A stretch of 64,000 nucleotides of DNA from Dryas octopetala (Eukaryota; Streptophyta; Magnoliopsida; Rosales; Rosaceae): positions 31,887,475 through 31,951,474 of the forward strand of contig OY992832.1 of NCBI GenBank assembly GCA_963921425.1, read 5' to 3'. Under the pieces are notes generated by a model. The model was not told the origin of the DNA and searched no databases. It saw nothing but the letters and a program-made list of their open reading frames with translations. A program made the position numbers and the translations under genes. Below are positions 1 to 9,808 of the stretch, piece after piece; position 1 is the stretch's first letter, and each line of letters starts with the position of its first letter.

Positions 1-84
1 TTATAAGAAAATCATTTTAATTCATAATAAAGTCATTTTAATTTATAAGAAAATCATTTTAATTCATAATAAAATTTTTTCCCG
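1..84. repeat. 42-bp tandem repeat, two copies
   Basis: An AT-rich unit beginning ttataagaaaatcatttt occurs at position 1 and again at 43, nearly unchanged. The array may extend beyond the left edge of the window. Confidence 0.75.
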
Positions 85-159
85 ATTTGAAGGATATTTT
101 TCCCTATTTGAAGGGTACTTCCTCTCCTAGGGTGTAAAGTGAGCTTTGTAGATGCTGCA

Positions 160-220
160 TGTTAGGTTTTAACTCCGAGATTTGGGGCGGAGCCAAAAAT
201 CTTGGAATTAAAACCTAACA
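160..220. repeat. Short inverted repeat (hairpin)
   Basis: The arm at 160-184 (tgttaggttttaactccgag...) is matched by the reverse complement of 195-220, with two or three mismatches and a GC-rich loop of about 10 bases. It could be a tiny MITE or part of a larger decayed element. No target duplication was identified. Confidence 0.6.
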
Positions 221-222
221 TA

Positions 223-1098
223 AAGCCGTCAAAGAAGAAAAATAAAAGGACTTAATTAAAAATTTTAAATCACTATCGGTCTTAGTCTAAGAATGACTCA
301 TAAAATGGAATGAATTCTAAATCTCCCTTAAAATAATTCTAAATTACTTAAATCTTTCTTCAGACGCTTGAGCATGTATCGGTGATATTTTCTTACATCT
401 CCCGTCACTCTCTTTTTGACATCGTTGAGAGCTAATGGAGGTTCAGACGAGACCTTTGACTATGAGTCTGACTCATCTGAGCCTTCAACTTATGCTATAT
501 AAGTCCCTATGTTAGTTGCTACAAATTCTTGTCGAATCCTATTATATTATTTTCAAGGAACACAACGAAAATCACTGAACGTCCTAAACACACTTGCTCT
601 CTCAAATTTCGTATTGAAGCTCATCGATAGGCGGCACTGTGTTGGCACCTTTTAGGGCAACTTTTGAATTGCTAAGCTGTGATAATAATCACTTTTGCAA
701 GTGATGTGAGAACAATCACTTTGGAAATTACTTCAGTGTTTGGTAAACTTAATGCCCATTCTAATATGGGATCTCTCAAATAAGGGTAAATAAGAAATTT
801 TTTGTAGAGTCAACTTTATATTGTATTTTAAATATTTGAACCGTCTATTTTTTAGTTTTCTATAAATCATGTATGCAAAAAATTAGACAAATCGAAAACA
901 ATTTTGATATTTGATTTTGTTCAACTAAATAGATGAACATAATGTTTTAACAAACACTTCAAATAGACTGCTTTGATCATCGAATTATAATACGGATTGG
1001 ATTTCATATGGGATACCAGATTTACCCTTATTAAGTGTTGCGATTATAAAAAACAGTTTTTGTATGTTTGGTATAAAACCAAATCTTAATATTTTTTT
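223..1098. other. AT-rich intergenic sequence, no gene seen
   Basis: No ORF of note, no recognisable RNA gene and no clear repeat boundary. The part from about 780 is very AT-rich and grades into the repeat family starting at 1099. Confidence 0.5.
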
Positions 1099-2135
1099 GG
1101 TATAGCATGAAGACCATATAATATTTCAATTGAACTACCAAATTTAATATAGTTTTTTAGATTAGGTTATAAACATGTTAGCCCCTTTAATTTGAGTCTT
1201 TTCTATTTGACATTTTTGTTCTTTGGCCCACATATGATGGGTGTTAGTTAAAATTTATAAAGTTTTAATAAAATTGCCCTTGAGTCTTTTATATTATCTT
1301 GAAAATTTACTAATGTAGTCTCAATTTCACATTTAGTTGTGATTGTATGACACTCACAACTTCAAATCTAGTTGTGACTGAACGACAGTCACAGTTAAGT
1401 TGTGACTTAATTGAATTTTTTTAGAGAAATTATATTACAATATAGTATAAATAGAGGTCAAAACAATACTTTTACTCAAAATAATACACAGTATAGTGGT
1501 GTGAGTTGTCTCTTTCAATGTATCAAGACAATCATAGTTAAGTTGTGACATAATTGATTTTTTTTTTTAATACAATATAGTATAAATTAATAGAAAATTA
1601 GGATTAAATACTAAATGCCAATAATTTTTTGGTATAGCATGAAAACCATATAATATTTCAATTGAATTACTAAATTTAAATGTAGTTTCTTAGATTATGT
1701 CACAAATATGTTGGCCCCCTTTGATTTGAGCTTTTTCCATTTGACATTTTTGTTCTTTGGCCCACATATGATGGATGTTAGTTAAAATTTATAAAGTTTT
1801 GACAAAATTGACCTTGAAGCTTTTATATTATCTTGAAAATTTGCTAATGTAGTCTTAACTTCATATTTAGTTGTGACTGTACAACACTCACAACTTCAAA
1901 TTTAGTTGTGACTGAATGACAGTCACATCTAAGTTGTGAGACAATTACAGTTAAGTTGTGACTTGATTGAATTTTTTTTAGAGAAATTATACTACAATAT
2001 AGTATAAATATATATCAAAATAATACTTAATATAGTAGTGTGAGTTGTCTCTTTCAATTTACCAAAACAGTCACAGTTAAGTTGTGACTAGGTTGATTTT
2101 TTTTTAATATAATATAGTATAAATTAATGTAATAT
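1099..2135. repeat. Tandem duplication, period about 532 bp
   Basis: Copy 1 starts at 1099 and copy 2 at 1631, both with ggtatagcatga. Both continue through the same landmarks: ggcccacatatgatgg, a cluster of gttgtgact/agtcac palindromic motifs, and an acaatatagtataaat block. Divergence looks like roughly 10%. The gttgtgact/cagtcac motifs and the ttaggattaaatac block also occur in the MULE-like elements at 56466-56933 and 61813-62271, so this is probably two joined copies of a relative of that family. Noncoding. Confidence 0.7.
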
Positions 2136-2151
2136 TATTTTTATTTTTTTA

Positions 2152-3252
2152 GAGCAAATTACAATTTAGTACCTCAACTGTACTTGTTGTTTTAACTTAA
2201 TATCCCAATTTTGAAAACTTACAAAAAAGTACCTCAACTTTTATTTTGTGTCAAAATAGTACCTCCATTAGTTTTTCTGTCAAATAAACCGTTATCAGCT
2301 GACGTGGCAGGGGTATTTTCGTCTTTTTTTCCAAATTTAAAAAATAATAATATTTTAAAAAACTTTTGAATAAAAAAATTTCTTAAAATAATTAAAATAA
2401 AAAAAATAAAAAAAACTTCTTAAAATAAAAACCTTTCCCCCTCCCCCTTCCCCAGCCCTTTTCTCCCTCAGCCCCTCCCCGCCTCTCTCCCTCCCCACCC
2501 CAGCCCCCCCCGACCCACCACCTCTCACCTAGCCCCGACCCACTTGTAGCCCCTCACTCAGCCCCTCACCCAACCCCGACCCACCCCCTCCCCTCACCCC
2601 CTTACCCCACCCATGCCACCGCCTCCCCCTCCCCCGCAACCCCCCCGACCCCTTCCCACCCAACCTCGTCGAGCCTAAGCAGGTTCTCGAGCGCGAGACG
2701 AATCGAGGACGAGATGAGGTTGATGATGGTGTCCTCGCGGAAGGGAAAGTGGATTGGACGAGTTGGGTGAGGACCCAGGCATCGTGCCCAAGCCTAGTTG
2801 TACCAACCAGAAGGTCCGCCATTGATCGCTCTCGTCGTTTTGGGTGCGGGGCTGAGTGAGGGGCTAAGTGTGGGGTGGCGGGTGGGTTGGGGCTAGGTGA
2901 GAGGTGGTGGGTTGGGGGGGGGGGGGAGGGAAGGGGCTGTGTTGGTGGGGAGGGAGAGAGGCGGGGATGGGCTGAGGGAGGGGGCTAGGGAAGGGGGAGG
3001 GGGAAAAGTTTTTATTTTAAGAAATTTTTTTATTCAAAAGTTTTTAAAAATATTATTATTTTTTAAATTTGAGAAAAAAGACGAAAATACCTCTGTCACG
3101 TCAGCAGATAACGGTTTATTTAACAGAAAAACTAACGAAGGTACTCTTTTAACACAAAATGAAAGTTGAAGTACTTTTTTTGCAAGTTTTCAAAGTTGGG
3201 GTACTAAGTTGAAATAACATAAAAAATTGAGATACTAAATTACAATTTGCTC
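2152..3252. mobile_element. 1.1-kb foldback (long-TIR) element, MULE-like
   Basis: The left end (gagcaaattacaatttagta) and the reverse complement of the right end (gagcaaattgtaatttagta) pair over about 290 bp. Pairing continues into a GC-rich core at about 2440-3000, where C-rich and G-rich strands mirror one another. Only about 2650-2830 is unpaired. The flanks read attttttta on the left and atttttta on the right, compatible with a slightly altered 9-bp MULE duplication but weak because of the T-run. The loop contains a stretch that reads open in two frames on the minus strand (near 2680-2822) and might be captured gene sequence; no family is recognised. No transposase, so non-autonomous. 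Confidence 0.75.
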
Positions 3253-3663
3253 ATTTTTTATTATAGTGGCATGTGATGTAATATTTGTAAATTCTAATAC
3301 CTTTTACTTTATTATTTTGTTTAACTTTTCAACTAATACATAATTTAAAATGTTATTTAATTTTGATACCTAAACTAAAAAGTTGTTGAAATTTAGTAGT
3401 TAAAATGAATGAACCTTAAATTTTAGCTCATAATTTTAATGACACAAATATTGACCGTTGAATAGCACAACTGCAATCCGGCCAAAAAAATAAAATAGCA
3501 CAACTACAACATTCAGTGCTAAAACTACAAAAACTAGTTCTGCGGAAAGCCCATAAAAACTTACAAAAACGAAATACGAAAATTCCAAAGTTGGGATGAA
3601 ATAAAAGAGAGGCATATATTCAAAAGTTGTGCAATTTAAAGACCCTAATCCTTTCTTCTAATC
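3253..3663. other. Noncoding spacer downstream of pseudogene
   Basis: AT-rich sequence lying 3' of the CBF5-like pseudogene. No poly(A) tract clearly marks a retrocopy end. No gene seen. Confidence 0.45.
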
Positions 3664-4422
3664 TTATGCATCTGTTTTATTCTTTTTCTCACTCTTATCA
3701 GCCTTGCCATCACCCTTCAAGTTATCAGTGCCGGTGGAGAATGCAGCACCATGATCCTCAGCATCTTTGTTTTTCTTCTTCTCAGACTTTTCTGTTTCAG
3801 GAGAACCAGCTTCACCTTCTCAGACTTGTTCCCATCTGAAGAATCCAAAACACCATTCCCTTTGTCCTTTTTCGTTTTCTTCTTCTCTTCACTCTTGACT
3901 TGTTCAACTTCGATCTTCACCTTAGCTTTTCTTAGCAGGAACAGGAACAGGGCTGTCAGTCCTTTCCTCTAGTTTGCACTTACGCTTACGCTTGTCCTTG
4001 TTTTTGTTCTCCTTCTTCTCCTTGTCTACAAGAGTTGCCTCTTTCTCTGCCACAGCAGGTTCAGTGGCAAGCGCAGCAGCAGTGCCAGCGATAATAGAAT
4101 CCCCACATGTTGGTAAAACCACATTCCTTGACCAATCCTGAGGGGTATTCTCAGGGGGCTTCCCTTGCTTATTCAATTTCCCTCCTGCAATCAGTTTCTT
4201 CTTCATGGACGCCCTCAGCCCCAATCCTAACTTCCTCGGGTAAGTATCCTAATCCATCACCACCCTCTTGATCTTTGCCACCACACCATGATCACAAGTT
4301 GCCATCACTGCAGTGGTCATCTCAGCAATTCATTCCCAACGCAATGGCTTCCCCTTTGGTCGTCATAGACAACTTCCTCTCCGACCTCAAATTCATTCTC
4401 AAACCTCAGCAACCCTGGAATC
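3664..4422 (-). pseudogene. CBF5: CBF5/dyskerin (NAP57) C-terminal pseudogene
   Basis: Reading leftward from 4422, the translation follows the C-terminal half of the H/ACA snoRNP pseudouridine synthase (PUA domain and Lys-rich tail). Segments seen are IPGLLRFENEFEVGEEVV, then MTTKGEAIALG, then EMTTAVMATCDHGVVAKIKR, then the region around [17 protein letters not shown] and [11 protein letters not shown], and a Lys/Glu-rich tail ending at a stop at 3664-3666. Lesions include a frameshift before MTTKGEA, an inserted ATGA-like 4-mer after EAIALG, and an in-frame TAG where an Arg is expected before DTYPRK. The catalytic TruB domain is absent from the window. The upstream end is cut exactly by the LTR at 4423, so the copy was interrupted by a Copia element. 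Known family role: guide-RNA-directed pseudouridylation of rRNA. This copy cannot encode it. Confidence 0.85.
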
Positions 4423-4593
4423 TGTTCAGAGGAGGCTTAGGTTTAGGGTTTTAATATATTTTCTGATTAATTGAATAAGACCACAAAGTGTGGTTTATAT
4501 ACATGGACCTATAACTAAAATACAGAAATTAATAAACCACCTAATTAATTCTAATAATTACACGATAACCCCACGTGTTGACTCACACCAACA
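4423..4593 (-). repeat. 3' LTR of Copia-1 (171 bp)
   Basis: Begins TGTTCAGAGG and ends CACCAACA on the plus strand, so TGTTGG...GAACA in element orientation. It is bounded internally by the C-rich complement of the polypurine tract (ctccccctcaag). A TATA-like tatata block is present. Confidence 0.92.
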
Positions 4594-4600
4594 CTCCCCC

Positions 4601-7600
4601 TCAAGTTGGTGCATATATATCGCACATGCCCAACTTGTCTAGTGAGTCCAAAAATACCCGATTTGCCACAGCCTTGGTCAAAACATCTGCAAGCTGATCT
4701 TCGGACTTCACAAATGGAAAGTTAATAATCTTCGCTTCAAGTTTCTCTTTGATGAAGTGTCGATCAATCTCAATGTGTTTTGTTCTATCATGCTGAACAG
4801 GATTATGTGCTATATCAATAGCAGATTTGTTATCACAAAACAAGTCCATAGGTTTGGTAGGTGGACATCCTAAATCAGTCAATAAATGTCTCAACCACAA
4901 AAGTTCGACTACTCCAAGTGCCATACCTCTGTATTCAGCCTCTGCACTCGACCTAGATACAACTGATTGCTTCTTACTTCTCCAAGTCACCAAATTTCCT
5001 CCTACAAAGGTAAAATAGCCTGAAGTAGACCTTCTATCATCTGCTGAACCTCCCCAGTCTGCATCAGAAAACCCTTCAACATTTACATGACCATGATTAG
5101 CAAACAACAATCCTTTACCAGGTGCAGATTTTAAATACTGTAAAATTCGCTCCACAACATCCATATGAGGTTTGCACGGGGCATGCATAAACTGGCTTAC
5201 TACACTAACCGCATAAGCAATGTCAGGTCTAGTGTGAGACAAATATATCAATCTTCCAACAAGTCTCTGATATCGCCCCTTATCTGCAGGCAAAGCCCCC
5301 AAACACTCAAAAAGTCTATGATTTTGCTCCATAGGAGTGACAGCTGGCTTACACCCAAGCATACCAGTTTCAGACAACAAGTCTAAAACATATTTCCTTT
5401 GAGATAGGAATATGCCATGTTTAGATCGAGCCACTTCTATCCCAAGAAAGAACTTCAAGTCCCCCAGCTGTTTCATTTCAAACTCTTGAGACAAGTACCT
5501 CTGTAAATTAGAGATTTCCTCATAATCATCTCCAGTCAGAACCATATCATCAACGTAAATAATAAGAGCAGTAATCTTCTTCCCCCTTTTCTTTAGGAAC
5601 AAAGTATGATCAAAATTACTCTGCCGATAACCATAGTTCTTCATCGCACGGGTGAATCTCCCAAACCAGGCTCTCGGAGATTGTTTAAGACCATATAAAG
5701 ACTTTTTCAGTCTGCACACCAATCTTGTATTATCAAACTCTGGTATACCTGGAGGAGGATCCATGTATACTTCTTCAGTCAAATCACCATGGAGAAAAGC
5801 ATTCTTTACATCAAACTGAAGAAGTGGCCAATCTTTGTTAGCAGCCAAAGACAACAGAACCCGTACTGTGTTTAACTTGGCCACTGGAGCAAACGTCTCC
5901 AAGTAGTCTATGCCATAGGACTGTGTATACCCCTTTGCTACCAACCTTGCCTTATACCTTTCAACTGACCCATCAGCTTTGTGTTTGACTGCAAACACCC
6001 ATCTGCATCCTACTGTCTTCTTCCCCTTAGGTAGAGAAACTAACTCCCAGGTTGAATTCTTCTGTAATGCCGCCATTTCTTCAGCCATAGCTTTGGTCCA
6101 TCTAGAATCTGTAAGAGCATCCTGCAATCTACTAGGAATAGAAACAGAAGATAATTGCAGAACATACGATTCATATGACTTCGAAAGCCTAACAGTCGAC
6201 ACATGATTATTAATTGAGTACCTAACTTTGGCATTTGGATCTGGCTCATATTTAGCTGGTGGTTGTCCTCGGTTAGACCGAGGAGGAAGTGTAAATTTAG
6301 AAGCATTAGAATCAAGATCTAAACCAGAATGTGAATCAAGAGTATTGTTGGTTACCTCAATGGACGAAGAAGATTGATTCAATGGAGTAGGAGAGATGGC
6401 AGTACTATCATGGAGTGGTGATTCCTCAGGCTCAGAATTCGTGGATTCTTGTCCTACCATATCCTCAGTATCATCTCCAGTAATTTCCGCATCCTCAGTA
6501 TCATCCGCAGTAATTTCCGTAGTCTCAGTCTCATCCGCAGACTCAGGCACTGGGTGATCAGTAGTCTGTTCTGACCCTTCCTCACTATTACTCCCAGAAC
6601 CAAACTGATCAAAAAACAACATATCATCTCGATCTCGATTCTGCACTTCACTAGAAACCTCCCCCTGAAGAGTAGAATCCAGTGGACGTGGAGAATAAAA
6701 AAGTTGATGTTCATGAAAAGTGACATCCATAGAAACATAGAAGCGCTGAGTAGAGGGATGATAGCATCGATACCCCTTCTGGGATGGACCATAACCAACA
6801 AATACACACTCTAAGGCCCGAGATGCAAGCTTGGATCGCTGATGAGAATGTAAATGCACAAAAACAACACACCCAAAAACTCGTGGTTCCAAATGAAGGA
6901 TACCTGGTAGAGAGACAAAATCCGAGAGAACATCCAAAGGTCGCCGAAAGTCCAGGACACTAGATGGGGTCCGATTAATCAGATAAACGGCAGAACTCAA
7001 GGCATCACCCCAGAACAGAGATGGCACGTGACCCCCCAGAAGAAGGGACCGAGTGACTTCCAATAAATGTCGATTTTTGCGTTCAGCAACCCCATTCTGT
7101 TGTGGAGAATGAGCGCAAGAAGTCTGATGAAGGATCCCCGCAGAAGCAAAATACTGAGTCAACTCTGTATTAACAAACTCACCGCCATTATCAGAGCGCA
7201 CAACTTTAATAGGACAGGAAAACTGGGTGAGGACCATATGATGAAACAGGCGAAAAACAGCACACACATCACTTTTATGTTTCAGAAGATAAACCCAAGT
7301 CATCCTAGTACAATCATCAATAAATGTCACAAACCATTTCATTCCTTTATGTGTACCACACGGGGCCGGACCCCAAACATCCGAGTGGACCAAAGCAAAA
7401 GGAACATCCATACGTGTAGCACTAGAAGGAAACACTGAACGATGGCTTTTGGCCAACACACAAACTTCACAATGAAAATTGGAAATGTTCAATCCACGAA
7501 ATAAAGAGGGAAATAAACGCCGAAGATAACTAAAGGACGGATGACCAAGTCGGCGATGCCACAACCAAATCTTCTTCTGATTTTCAGAGGAACCATTAAC

Positions 7601-8083
7601 AAGACTCACAATGCCACGACCATCTGAACCGGAAACCCCACTATCCAGATAGTACAATCCATCACTCTTTCTACCACTGCCAATTTTCTCCTTGGTATGA
7701 ATATCCTGGAAAACACAATGGGTAGGAAAGAATGTGGCCACACAATTATGAGTTTTGGTTAGTTGACTAACAGAAATAAGGTTACAATTTAAGGAAGGAA
7801 CAAACAACACATTATGTAAAGACAAACCAGACGAGAAGGATACCGTGCCGCCCCCTAGAACAGGAGATGACACACCATTGGCATTAACAATAAATGGTTT
7901 AGGACAGACAGATGAAAGATGACTAAACACATAACGATCAGAAGTCATATGATCCGTAGCACCTGTATCAATTATCCATGCACCATTACCAGTACAAGCA
8001 GAAGTACTCAAAGCAGAGTTAGAGATACCTGACTTGACGACAAAGCTGGAGGAACTAACAGAGTTCACCCGGGAATGCAACAT
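4601..8083 (-). CDS. Copia pol polyprotein without gag (1160 aa)
   Basis: One uninterrupted ORF encoding aspartic protease (IIDTGATDHM near residue 37), GAG-pre-integrase and integrase (HRRLGHPSF; HSDVWG, RSDNGGEF and ERKNRH supply the D,D,E triad), reverse transcriptase (YVDDM) and RNase H (SDADWGG, SRSSAEAEY), ending in DIYAPT. It begins at ATG 8083-8081, directly next to an A-rich tract, with only a few codons before SRVNSVSSSS, which in the full-length relative at 37981-43399 follows the gag zinc knuckle. Full-length Copia polyproteins have about 300 more N-terminal residues. All catalytic signatures visible by eye are kept. Particle formation would need gag from another copy (inference). 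Confidence 0.93.
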   Translation of the reverse strand: MLHSRVNSVSSSSFVVKSGISNSALSTSACTGNGAWIIDTGATDHMTSDRYVFSHLSSVCPKPFIVNANGVSSPVLGGGTVSFSSGLSLHNVLFVPSLNCNLISVSQLTKTHNCVATFFPTHCVFQDIHTKEKIGSGRKSDGLYYLDSGVSGSDGRGIVSLVNGSSENQKKIWLWHRRLGHPSFSYLRRLFPSLFRGLNISNFHCEVCVLAKSHRSVFPSSATRMDVPFALVHSDVWGPAPCGTHKGMKWFVTFIDDCTRMTWVYLLKHKSDVCAVFRLFHHMVLTQFSCPIKVVRSDNGGEFVNTELTQYFASAGILHQTSCAHSPQQNGVAERKNRHLLEVTRSLLLGGHVPSLFWGDALSSAVYLINRTPSSVLDFRRPLDVLSDFVSLPGILHLEPRVFGCVVFVHLHSHQRSKLASRALECVFVGYGPSQKGYRCYHPSTQRFYVSMDVTFHEHQLFYSPRPLDSTLQGEVSSEVQNRDRDDMLFFDQFGSGSNSEEGSEQTTDHPVPESADETETTEITADDTEDAEITGDDTEDMVGQESTNSEPEESPLHDSTAISPTPLNQSSSSIEVTNNTLDSHSGLDLDSNASKFTLPPRSNRGQPPAKYEPDPNAKVRYSINNHVSTVRLSKSYESYVLQLSSVSIPSRLQDALTDSRWTKAMAEEMAALQKNSTWELVSLPKGKKTVGCRWVFAVKHKADGSVERYKARLVAKGYTQSYGIDYLETFAPVAKLNTVRVLLSLAANKDWPLLQFDVKNAFLHGDLTEEVYMDPPPGIPEFDNTRLVCRLKKSLYGLKQSPRAWFGRFTRAMKNYGYRQSNFDHTLFLKKRGKKITALIIYVDDMVLTGDDYEEISNLQRYLSQEFEMKQLGDLKFFLGIEVARSKHGIFLSQRKYVLDLLSETGMLGCKPAVTPMEQNHRLFECLGALPADKGRYQRLVGRLIYLSHTRPDIAYAVSVVSQFMHAPCKPHMDVVERILQYLKSAPGKGLLFANHGHVNVEGFSDADWGGSADDRRSTSGYFTFVGGNLVTWRSKKQSVVSRSSAEAEYRGMALGVVELLWLRHLLTDLGCPPTKPMDLFCDNKSAIDIAHNPVQHDRTKHIEIDRHFIKEKLEAKIINFPFVKSEDQLADVLTKAVANRVFLDSLDKLGMCDIYAPT

Positions 8084-8088
8084 ATTTT

Positions 8089-8138
<50 letters not shown>

Positions 8139-8154
8139 GTTCACAGAGCTACAA

Positions 8155-8189
<35 letters not shown>

Positions 8190-8899
8190 ATTGTCAATCG
8201 AACACAGGACCGGTGGGTCTTTGGAATACACCAAAGCCAAAAAACTTGGTACAGGCACGATTTGGGCAAGCAAAGCCACCAGTGAGCCACTGCCCAAGCA
8301 ATTGGAGGCGCGCCCAGGCAGGCGGGTCAAAGCGCACGGTCAGCCAGAGACGCGCGCAGGCAGGCGGAGGCGTGCGGGGCAGCGTGCGCAGTCAGTCGGA
8401 GATGCACACAAGCAGGCGGAGGCGCGGAGGTGCAGACGGTGCAGAGAGAGAGCGTCACTGTGCTGGTCGGCGCACAGGAGATCGGACGGCGTCTCTGCGA
8501 CTGTTCGGCACACAAGGAAACAAACGCCGTTGTCACTGCCACTGGTCGGCGCACAGAGGAACGAATGGCGTCGGCGTTGGCGTCGGTGTCGCTGCGACTG
8601 GTCGGCGCACAGAAGAACCAATGACGTCGGCGTCGCTGCGACTGAACGACTTGGAGCAACAGAGACGCGTCGGCGTCGGGAAGGAGCAGAAGAGATGGCA
8701 GCGAGCGACGGTGACGACAGGGTTGTGCGACGAGCGACGGTGGCAAAGGGGGTGTGCAGCCGAGCGACGGGGACAATGGGCAGCGAGCAACGGTGGCGAG
8801 TTCGCAGCGGAAAGGAACACAACAGTTAGGTGGAGTAATAGAATTTTTCTGGAAAAATTCTTAAAAAACCAGTAGGATAGAGACCATGCTCTGATACCA
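8084..8899 (-). other. Copia-1 leader: A tract, AT microsatellite, GC-rich repeats, PBS
   Basis: Plus-strand order: a 44-base T run (8094-8137, poly-A in element sense), an (AT)n microsatellite (about 8156-8189), then a GC-rich leader (8230-8820) with the irregularly repeated phrase ggtcggcgcacag, then a PBS at 8888-8899 against the LTR. The roughly 60 bases next to the PBS match the Copia-3 leader; the GC-rich remainder does not match well. ORFs across it in both strands are compositional. Confidence 0.7.
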
Positions 8900-9000
8900 T
8901 GTTCAGAGGAGGCTTAGGTTTAGGGTTTTAATATATTTTCTGATTAATTGAATAAGACCACAAAGTGTGGTTTATATACATGGACCTATAACTAAAATAC
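8900..9000 (-). repeat. 5' LTR of Copia-1, truncated by assembly gap
   Basis: Starts TGTTCAGAGG right after the PBS and is identical to the first 101 bases of the LTR at 4423. The remaining roughly 70 bases and the flanking TSD fall in the gap. Confidence 0.9.
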
Positions 9001-9200
9001 NNNNNNNNNNNNNNNNNNNNNNNNNNNNNNNNNNNNNNNNNNNNNNNNNNNNNNNNNNNNNNNNNNNNNNNNNNNNNNNNNNNNNNNNNNNNNNNNNNNN
9101 NNNNNNNNNNNNNNNNNNNNNNNNNNNNNNNNNNNNNNNNNNNNNNNNNNNNNNNNNNNNNNNNNNNNNNNNNNNNNNNNNNNNNNNNNNNNNNNNNNNN
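9001..9200. other. Assembly gap (200 N)
   Basis: Exactly 200 unknown bases, a conventional gap size, so the true length is unknown. It cuts an LTR, as expected of assembly collapse in a repeat. Confidence 0.98.
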
Positions 9201-9714
9201 AAACAATACCAGAATCAAAGACAAGCAGACAAGGTCACATATCAGAAATAGCCAATTCAAACAGAAATTTAAGGAATTGCTTAGACTCTTGGACTTCTCG
9301 GATTGCCACTAACCCTAGCCACTCAATCAACACTTAGTTTCCATAAACTAAACTCCTAAAGAACTTAGAGATTGGGGTTGAGGTTCTTACCAGAGTCTTC
9401 TTTGAAGAACAATGCAGGCTGCACCTTCTTTATTTCTCCCTGCAGGTTGGTTTCTCCTCTCTTGAATGTCCTTTAAGTCCCTCTCTTCCTCTCTCTCTCT
9501 CTCTCTTTTTTTTTTTTTTGAATTAATGTAATGGATTGGAAAGAGTTTGTCTAAAGGAAGATTGGCTTTTAAAGAGATGAATGTGACTGTTGGGAGGGAA
9601 AACAAAGAGTCATGACCAGGCTGTCTATTTTTGGCGAAGGAAGGGGTTTATGGAGCAGTTGTCAGATTTTTAAGTTTTTCAAGAAAGCTCTAATTGGCTG
9701 ACCAATCCCATTGG

Positions 9715-9808
<94 letters not shown>

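Larger units (their letters stand above)
4423..9000 (-). mobile_element. Copia-1: gag-less Ty1/Copia retrotransposon (right end in gap)
   Basis: Order on the minus strand: 5' LTR from 8900 into the N gap, PBS at 8888-8899 (complement of tggtatcagagc, initiator Met tRNA type), GC-rich leader, A-rich tract, PR-IN-RT-RH ORF, polypurine tract at 4594-4604, 3' LTR at 4423-4593. The 101 readable bases of the 5' LTR match the 3' LTR without difference, pointing to recent insertion. The candidate TSD on the left is gaatc (4418-4422); its partner is hidden by the gap. The gag and zinc-knuckle region found in Copia-3 is missing. The element sits in a CBF5-like pseudogene. Confidence 0.92.

Noticed and set aside
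8075-8875. Overlapping long ORFs on both strands in the Copia-1 leader
   Set aside because: They run through a poly-T tract and GC-rich repeats, start in simple sequence and have no domain. Open frames in several frames at once reflect composition.
4423-9216. gaatc at 9212-9216 as the right TSD of Copia-1
   Set aside because: About 70 bases of LTR are missing in the gap and 9201-9211 is not LTR sequence, so the match to gaatc at 4418-4422 is most likely chance.
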